DNA of 64,000 nucleotides from Chitinophaga arvensicola (GTDB lineage Bacteria > Bacteroidota > Bacteroidia > Chitinophagales > Chitinophagaceae). This document shows, piece after piece, positions 60,665-64,000 of this stretch. Location: assembly GCF_900110835.1 (NCBI RefSeq), contig NZ_FOJG01000002.1, positions 2,198,979 to 2,262,978 of the forward strand. The letters are read 5' to 3'. The notes beneath the pieces were generated by a model that made no database searches, was not told the origin of the DNA, and saw only the letters and a list, made by a program, of their open reading frames with translations. The translations under genes were made by a program, and so were the position numbers. How positions within the stretch are numbered: the stretch's first letter is position 1; every line of letters starts with the position of its first letter.

Positions 60665-61705
60665 TTATCCATTCAATCCAAGGAAATGGAAAGGTGGTGT
60701 TTTCACAAAGGCGCCGGCGGCATTTCCTGCATAGGTTTCCCCTTTCGAGATACTCAATTTTTTCACACTCCCTTTCTCTGAGAAATCGACATTTTTAAAA
60801 TCGACCCAGAAAGTATTGGGAGTAAGTACCGTTTCAAAATAGTAGACAAGATTTTTGTGATCCGCCACTACTCTCCACCTGGTAGACGAAATATTTGGCT
60901 GATCCGGTGTAGAGATGCCAAAAGGTGTGGAGCAGTTACGGATAACACTAAATACGCTGGCCACTGCGATACGGGTATTATCCGTTTTGGGAATAGCATC
61001 AATATAAAAGGAAGCGCGTACAAAACGATCGGCTGCACGGTTGGTGCCCGGCAACATCACAGTGCCTCCGATCTCTTTCCAGTACTCATTTAACGCCAGT
61101 TGTTTATCGAATATAGGAGAGTTGGTCATCACCGTATAGGATTTATCGTGATGCACCACCAGTTTGCCATTGATATATTCAAAAATGGCGTTATCCCCAC
61201 TGGCATCAGAAACAGACAAATGCAGGGTGGCTAGCCTGGACTGCCCCGGTACATTGTCTGTTATAATCTGGAAAGGTTCCTGTTGCAATACATTCACCAC
61301 TTCGTCTACCGTTGCAAAATTGTCCAGCACATACTGTGCCCAGGCCGCAATAGTTAATCCCGGTTTCTTACCGTCCCATTGTTCGTATTGTGACTCCACC
61401 AGCCAGAGTACATTGGCCACCAATCCTTTTTCGTTCATCCCGTCGGTAGTAGAAATATCATAGCCGGATGCAATCACACTGCCATACTTTGATTTCCACC
61501 TGATAGAATTCGGGCCTACTTCGCCGTTTCGTTCCATCCCCCGGGGAAAAATCCAGAGATTGGTCAGGATATCATCTTTCCAATCCATTGACCTGGCAGT
61601 CAGAATCGTATTGTTTGGCCCCTTGTATACGACCCTGGTACAGGCGTATGCGGGCTGTATAACGGACGCCAGGAGGGCGGCAAGCGGAAGCAACAGTTTT
61701 TTCAT
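60665..61705 (-). CDS. Linear amide C-N hydrolase (choloylglycine hydrolase family)
   Basis: A 346-residue Ntn hydrolase with a signal peptide ending AYA, leaving the catalytic Cys (C22) as the mature N-terminus: CTRVVYKGPNNTILTARSMD. The Arg in ARSMDW and the Asn/Arg residues later (VMTNSPIFDKQLALNEYW, NRAADRFVRASFYID) fit the family. Substrates may be bile-salt-like amides, penicillin V or acyl-homoserine lactones. The ATG at 61705 is chosen; an upstream one at 61762 would add a non-signal stretch. It is convergent with the locus 2 regulator, 6 bases apart. Confidence 0.88.
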   Translation of the reverse strand: MKKLLLPLAALLASVIQPAYACTRVVYKGPNNTILTARSMDWKDDILTNLWIFPRGMERNGEVGPNSIRWKSKYGSVIASGYDISTTDGMNEKGLVANVLWLVESQYEQWDGKKPGLTIAAWAQYVLDNFATVDEVVNVLQQEPFQIITDNVPGQSRLATLHLSVSDASGDNAIFEYINGKLVVHHDKSYTVMTNSPIFDKQLALNEYWKEIGGTVMLPGTNRAADRFVRASFYIDAIPKTDNTRIAVASVFSVIRNCSTPFGISTPDQPNISSTRWRVVADHKNLVYYFETVLTPNTFWVDFKNVDFSEKGSVKKLSISKGETYAGNAAGAFVKTPPFHFLGLNG

Positions 61706-61765
61706 AGCGGCATATTTAAGTAAATAAATAATGGTTAACAATCTGCCTGAGGTAATGTTCAATCA

Positions 61766-62422
61766 CTATTTTTTGGGTTTCACCTTCCCTGACCAGTTGC
61801 TGCGGGTTACTTCGTAAATGTAAAGCGGAATAGACCATCCCATCCAGAATAATGGCACCGTTACTTCTTCAAAGCCACCCAGCTGTTGCACGAAAGGTAT
61901 TTTATAGATAAATCCTGAGATCAGGAAAGCTACCGTAACAAGATAACTTCTGATCATCCATTCCTTATGGAGTTTGAATTGCTTTTTCATAGCGGTATAC
62001 CAGGCAATAAAAGTGGTGCTGATCCAGACGCTTGCCCATACCTGCAAAGTGAAGGCGTATGCCCAGTTCACTTTATAAGCCGTAGTAAAGGACAACACCA
62101 GTGCGGAAGTACTGCTGACGATGATGGCCAGCAGGTATACATAACCAATGAGGCGATGCAGTTTCCAGCTGTATAGCCGGAGCTTCGGCCAGAATTGCAC
62201 GATGCCACTGATTAACGCGCCGCCACCGGCGGTAATATGGGTGATCAGGAACCAGCGTTGTCTGAAATACTTTCCCATGGTTTCGGGCGTCATCTGCAGG
62301 TAATGGTCGGCCCCATGCATGAAGAGCCAGGTCATGAAAAAAACGGCGCCCCATATTAAAAAAGGCAGGGTATCTTTGTAGCTGAGTTGGAATTGCTCTC
62401 TGGCATTTAATTCTTTTTGCAT
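61766..62422 (-). CDS. DUF2306-like membrane protein
   Basis: A 218-residue integral membrane protein with about six hydrophobic segments. The DUF2306-type pattern is visible: MGKYFRQRWFLITHITAGGG, PKLRLYSWKLHRLIGYVYLL with conserved His, WISTTFIAWYTAMKKQFKLH and KEWMIRSYLVTVAFLISGF. The repeated His suggests a haem- or metal-binding role, but function is unknown. The ATG at 62422 is preferred over 62476, which lies in the divergent promoter region with hxlR. Confidence 0.78.
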   Translation of the reverse strand: MQKELNAREQFQLSYKDTLPFLIWGAVFFMTWLFMHGADHYLQMTPETMGKYFRQRWFLITHITAGGGALISGIVQFWPKLRLYSWKLHRLIGYVYLLAIIVSSTSALVLSFTTAYKVNWAYAFTLQVWASVWISTTFIAWYTAMKKQFKLHKEWMIRSYLVTVAFLISGFIYKIPFVQQLGGFEEVTVPLFWMGWSIPLYIYEVTRSNWSGKVKPKK

Positions 62423-62478
62423 TGTATTTGCTATTGGTACGGCCACAAAGATCCGGGGCAAAACCCTCGCAGGCAATA

Positions 62479-62496
62479 ACCGAAAAAAGATTCGGT
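62479..62496. promoter_or_regulatory. Candidate HxlR operator
   Basis: ACCGAA-AAAAGA-TTCGGT is an 18-bp inverted repeat in the 101-base gap between the divergent DUF2306 and hxlR genes, 28 bases before hxlR. Binding is inferred. Confidence 0.45.
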
Positions 62497-62523
62497 ATGC
62501 AGAAGATTGATTAATTTTAAAGT

Positions 62524-62892
62524 ATGTACACGAAAAAGATAACCGAAGATCTGGACTGCGGCATCATCCTCACCATGAAAATACTGGGTGGCAAATGGAA
62601 ATGCTGTATCCTGGATGCTGTTAACAAGGGCGTTACCCGGCCCAGTGAAATTGCCCGTTATATTCCGGAAGCATCGCAGCGGGTTATTGAAATGCAATTG
62701 GCGGAATTGCTGTTTTTAGGTGCTATTGAAAAATGTGTGGAAGATGAGCATGCTTACCCCAAGAGAACAGAATACCGGTTAAGCGCATTGGGAGAAAGCC
62801 TGCTACCCATTCTTGCCCAGATAGATGAATGGGGACTTAAGCATGGAGACGCCATCAAGGAAAGAATAAGCGAGCTGGAAGAACAACTGTAG
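62524..62892 (+). CDS. HxlR family transcriptional regulator
   Basis: A 122-residue winged-helix regulator of typical HxlR length. The signature is ILTMKILGGKWKCCILDAVN, then VTRPSEIARYIPEASQRVIE (recognition helix), LGAIEKCVEDEHAYPKRTEY (wing) and RLSALGESLLPILAQIDEWG. HxlR proteins sense aldehydes, quinones or oxidants. It is divergent from the DUF2306 gene, which it probably regulates through the palindrome between them. Two adjacent Cys (KWKCCIL) could serve redox sensing. Confidence 0.92.
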   Translation: MYTKKITEDLDCGIILTMKILGGKWKCCILDAVNKGVTRPSEIARYIPEASQRVIEMQLAELLFLGAIEKCVEDEHAYPKRTEYRLSALGESLLPILAQIDEWGLKHGDAIKERISELEEQL

Positions 62893-63023
62893 CCATAGCA
62901 CTCAGTTGCTTACCTGTTAACCCTGACGTTTGCATTACCCGGGTATACCTTTTATGTTGTGAATAAAGCATGCACAGCACCATATCTCCAAAAACACTTC
63001 CATATTAAAAAGAGCGGGAAAGC

Positions 63024-64000
63024 ATGGGATTTTTAGTTTTACTATTTGTCATTTTATTAGTCTTTGGCATCATGTCTTTAAGCAAAATTAAAGGCATTGT
63101 TCCTACACGGGAAATTATATTCGCGGCGGTATATGTACTATCATTTGGCCTGTTTGTGCTTGGAATGATGTTGCACGACCAGGAATACACGCACGCCATA
63201 GATCCTATCGATGTTTGCTATATTCCTTTTGGAGGCAGGCATATCATCAGTTTGTTCGTATATTTCCTTTTATATCACATCGCAGTTCTTTTTATCTGGA
63301 TAAAGGGAAGAAAGCTGCCGCCACTCACACTGGTACTGATGCTGGTATTCCTGATGCTGGGTATGGTCATTAATTTATTTGTGCTGGCGCAGGTAATCTT
63401 TCATGATACCACCAGTATAGACATGTACAAAGGCAATGATGGTACTTTTCTATTCATTGCTACCCCATTACTTAGTCTTGTGATCGGTATTTCCCTGCTG
63501 CTGAAAATTATTAAAGCAGAACATACTGCTGCCAGGGACAGGGTTTTCAAAAACGCGTTTCTTCAACGATGCAATAGTTACCTGGCAAAAAAATTTGATG
63601 AAACCACCTGGGCGTTAATCCTGTTGTTGCCTGTTTTTATCGTTATCACGCTTATCCTGGTTTTATTCGGGCAGGACTATAATTCACTGGTAAAAGTATT
63701 TACCGACACTACTACCTGGACCTTTTCGCAGAAAATGCATCCGCCGGTGCTGGAGCATCGGGGGCATTATCTCTGTACAGTGGCCGCCAAGGGACATCCC
63801 AGGATTGTAAAGCCCTTGAAGATCGGGCACCGGCATGGCCATCCTATTATTGTAAACAGGCAACTACAGATTGCCAATGCCTTCGAAGAACTGATACAGG
63901 ACATCTCTCCACGCGGTCACCGGTTCATCCGCCACAATTACGATAAATATGGATACAATTTATCCTTAAAAATCAACACAGAAAGAGCATCCAATATTAC
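63024..64000 (+). CDS. DUF6688-like membrane protein, 3' end cut by the window
   Basis: Open from the ATG at 63024 to the right edge, 325 complete codons. The N-terminal half has about six membrane helices (near 1-17, 32-49, 76-92, 101-123, 142-160 and 196-216). The C-terminal part has CTVAAKGHPRIVKPLKIGHR, then HGHPIIVNRQLQIANAFEEL, a pattern I associate with DUF6688 proteins. It has a His-rich GHRHGHP stretch. A GGGAAA sequence is 3 bases before the ATG. Function unknown; the stop lies beyond the window. Confidence 0.75.
   Translation, partial: MGFLVLLFVILLVFGIMSLSKIKGIVPTREIIFAAVYVLSFGLFVLGMMLHDQEYTHAIDPIDVCYIPFGGRHIISLFVYFLLYHIAVLFIWIKGRKLPPLTLVLMLVFLMLGMVINLFVLAQVIFHDTTSIDMYKGNDGTFLFIATPLLSLVIGISLLLKIIKAEHTAARDRVFKNAFLQRCNSYLAKKFDETTWALILLLPVFIVITLILVLFGQDYNSLVKVFTDTTTWTFSQKMHPPVLEHRGHYLCTVAAKGHPRIVKPLKIGHRHGHPIIVNRQLQIANAFEELIQDISPRGHRFIRHNYDKYGYNLSLKINTERASNI

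Noticed and set aside
1..64000. tRNA, rRNA, CRISPR arrays, insertion sequences, phage genes
   Set aside because: I looked for cloverleaf-like GTTCGAATCC arms, regularly spaced direct repeats, transposase or integrase motifs and paired terminal repeats, and saw none.

Overview
The window looks like chromosomal DNA of a Bacteroidota member, most likely a Chitinophaga-like genus of the Chitinophagaceae. The reasons are two SusC/SusD polysaccharide utilisation loci, sigma-70/FecR pairs coupled to an STN-bearing SusC, -7 boxes of the TAnnTTTG type, many FtsX-like and AraC-type proteins, and weak Shine-Dalgarno sequences. Genus is an inference. No rRNA, tRNA, CRISPR array, insertion sequence or phage gene was seen. 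Genes are densely packed on both strands and often separated by strong hairpin terminators.

Layout. 1-5.5 kb: a DUF4198 secreted protein, a MarR-like regulator divergent from two small membrane proteins, a MarR-MFS efflux operon with a clear autoregulatory palindrome, and a secreted protein of unknown role. 5.8-14.6 kb: a 1190-residue hybrid histidine kinase with three receivers, an FtsX/MacB-type permease, the dipeptidase PepD, a lone receiver protein and a truncated haemoglobin. 14.6-21.2 kb: a FecR and an ECF sigma gene arranged back to back, a membrane protein, a methyltransferase, a TIGR02453/DUF2461 protein, exonuclease III, a carboxypeptidase-like regulatory domain protein and an AraC regulator.

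21.4-31.5 kb is polysaccharide locus 1: ECF sigma, FecR, STN-containing SusC, SusD, and a GH2 glycosidase with a C-terminal F5/8-like domain. The outer-membrane receptor can signal through FecR to the sigma factor. 31.5-46 kb: an SDR and a TetR gene sharing the same operator, a GNAT, a DUF3592 protein, an acyl-CoA ligase, an AsmA-like protein, an aldehyde-reductase/AraC pair, a lipoprotein, a TlpA-like protein without its redox cysteines, an M23 peptidase, and a ferritin-like di-iron protein in an operon with bioB. 46.4-50.6 kb: a MocR-type regulator, an NmrA-like protein, an AraC regulator and a small secreted protein.

50.7-60.7 kb is polysaccharide locus 2, transcribed leftward: SusC (no STN domain), SusD, an unassigned 792-residue secreted protein with an internal duplication, and an MFS transporter. 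A divergent 455-residue protein with an N-terminal putative DNA-binding region, one membrane segment and periplasmic domains may be its sensor. The window closes with a linear-amide C-N hydrolase, a DUF2306 protein divergent from an HxlR regulator, and the start of a DUF6688-like membrane protein cut by the window edge.

The most unusual points are locus 2 (unassigned protein plus membrane-anchored candidate regulator), the ferritin-like/bioB pair, the cysteine-less TlpA-like protein with a 31-bp palindrome in front of it, and the duplicated TetR operator.
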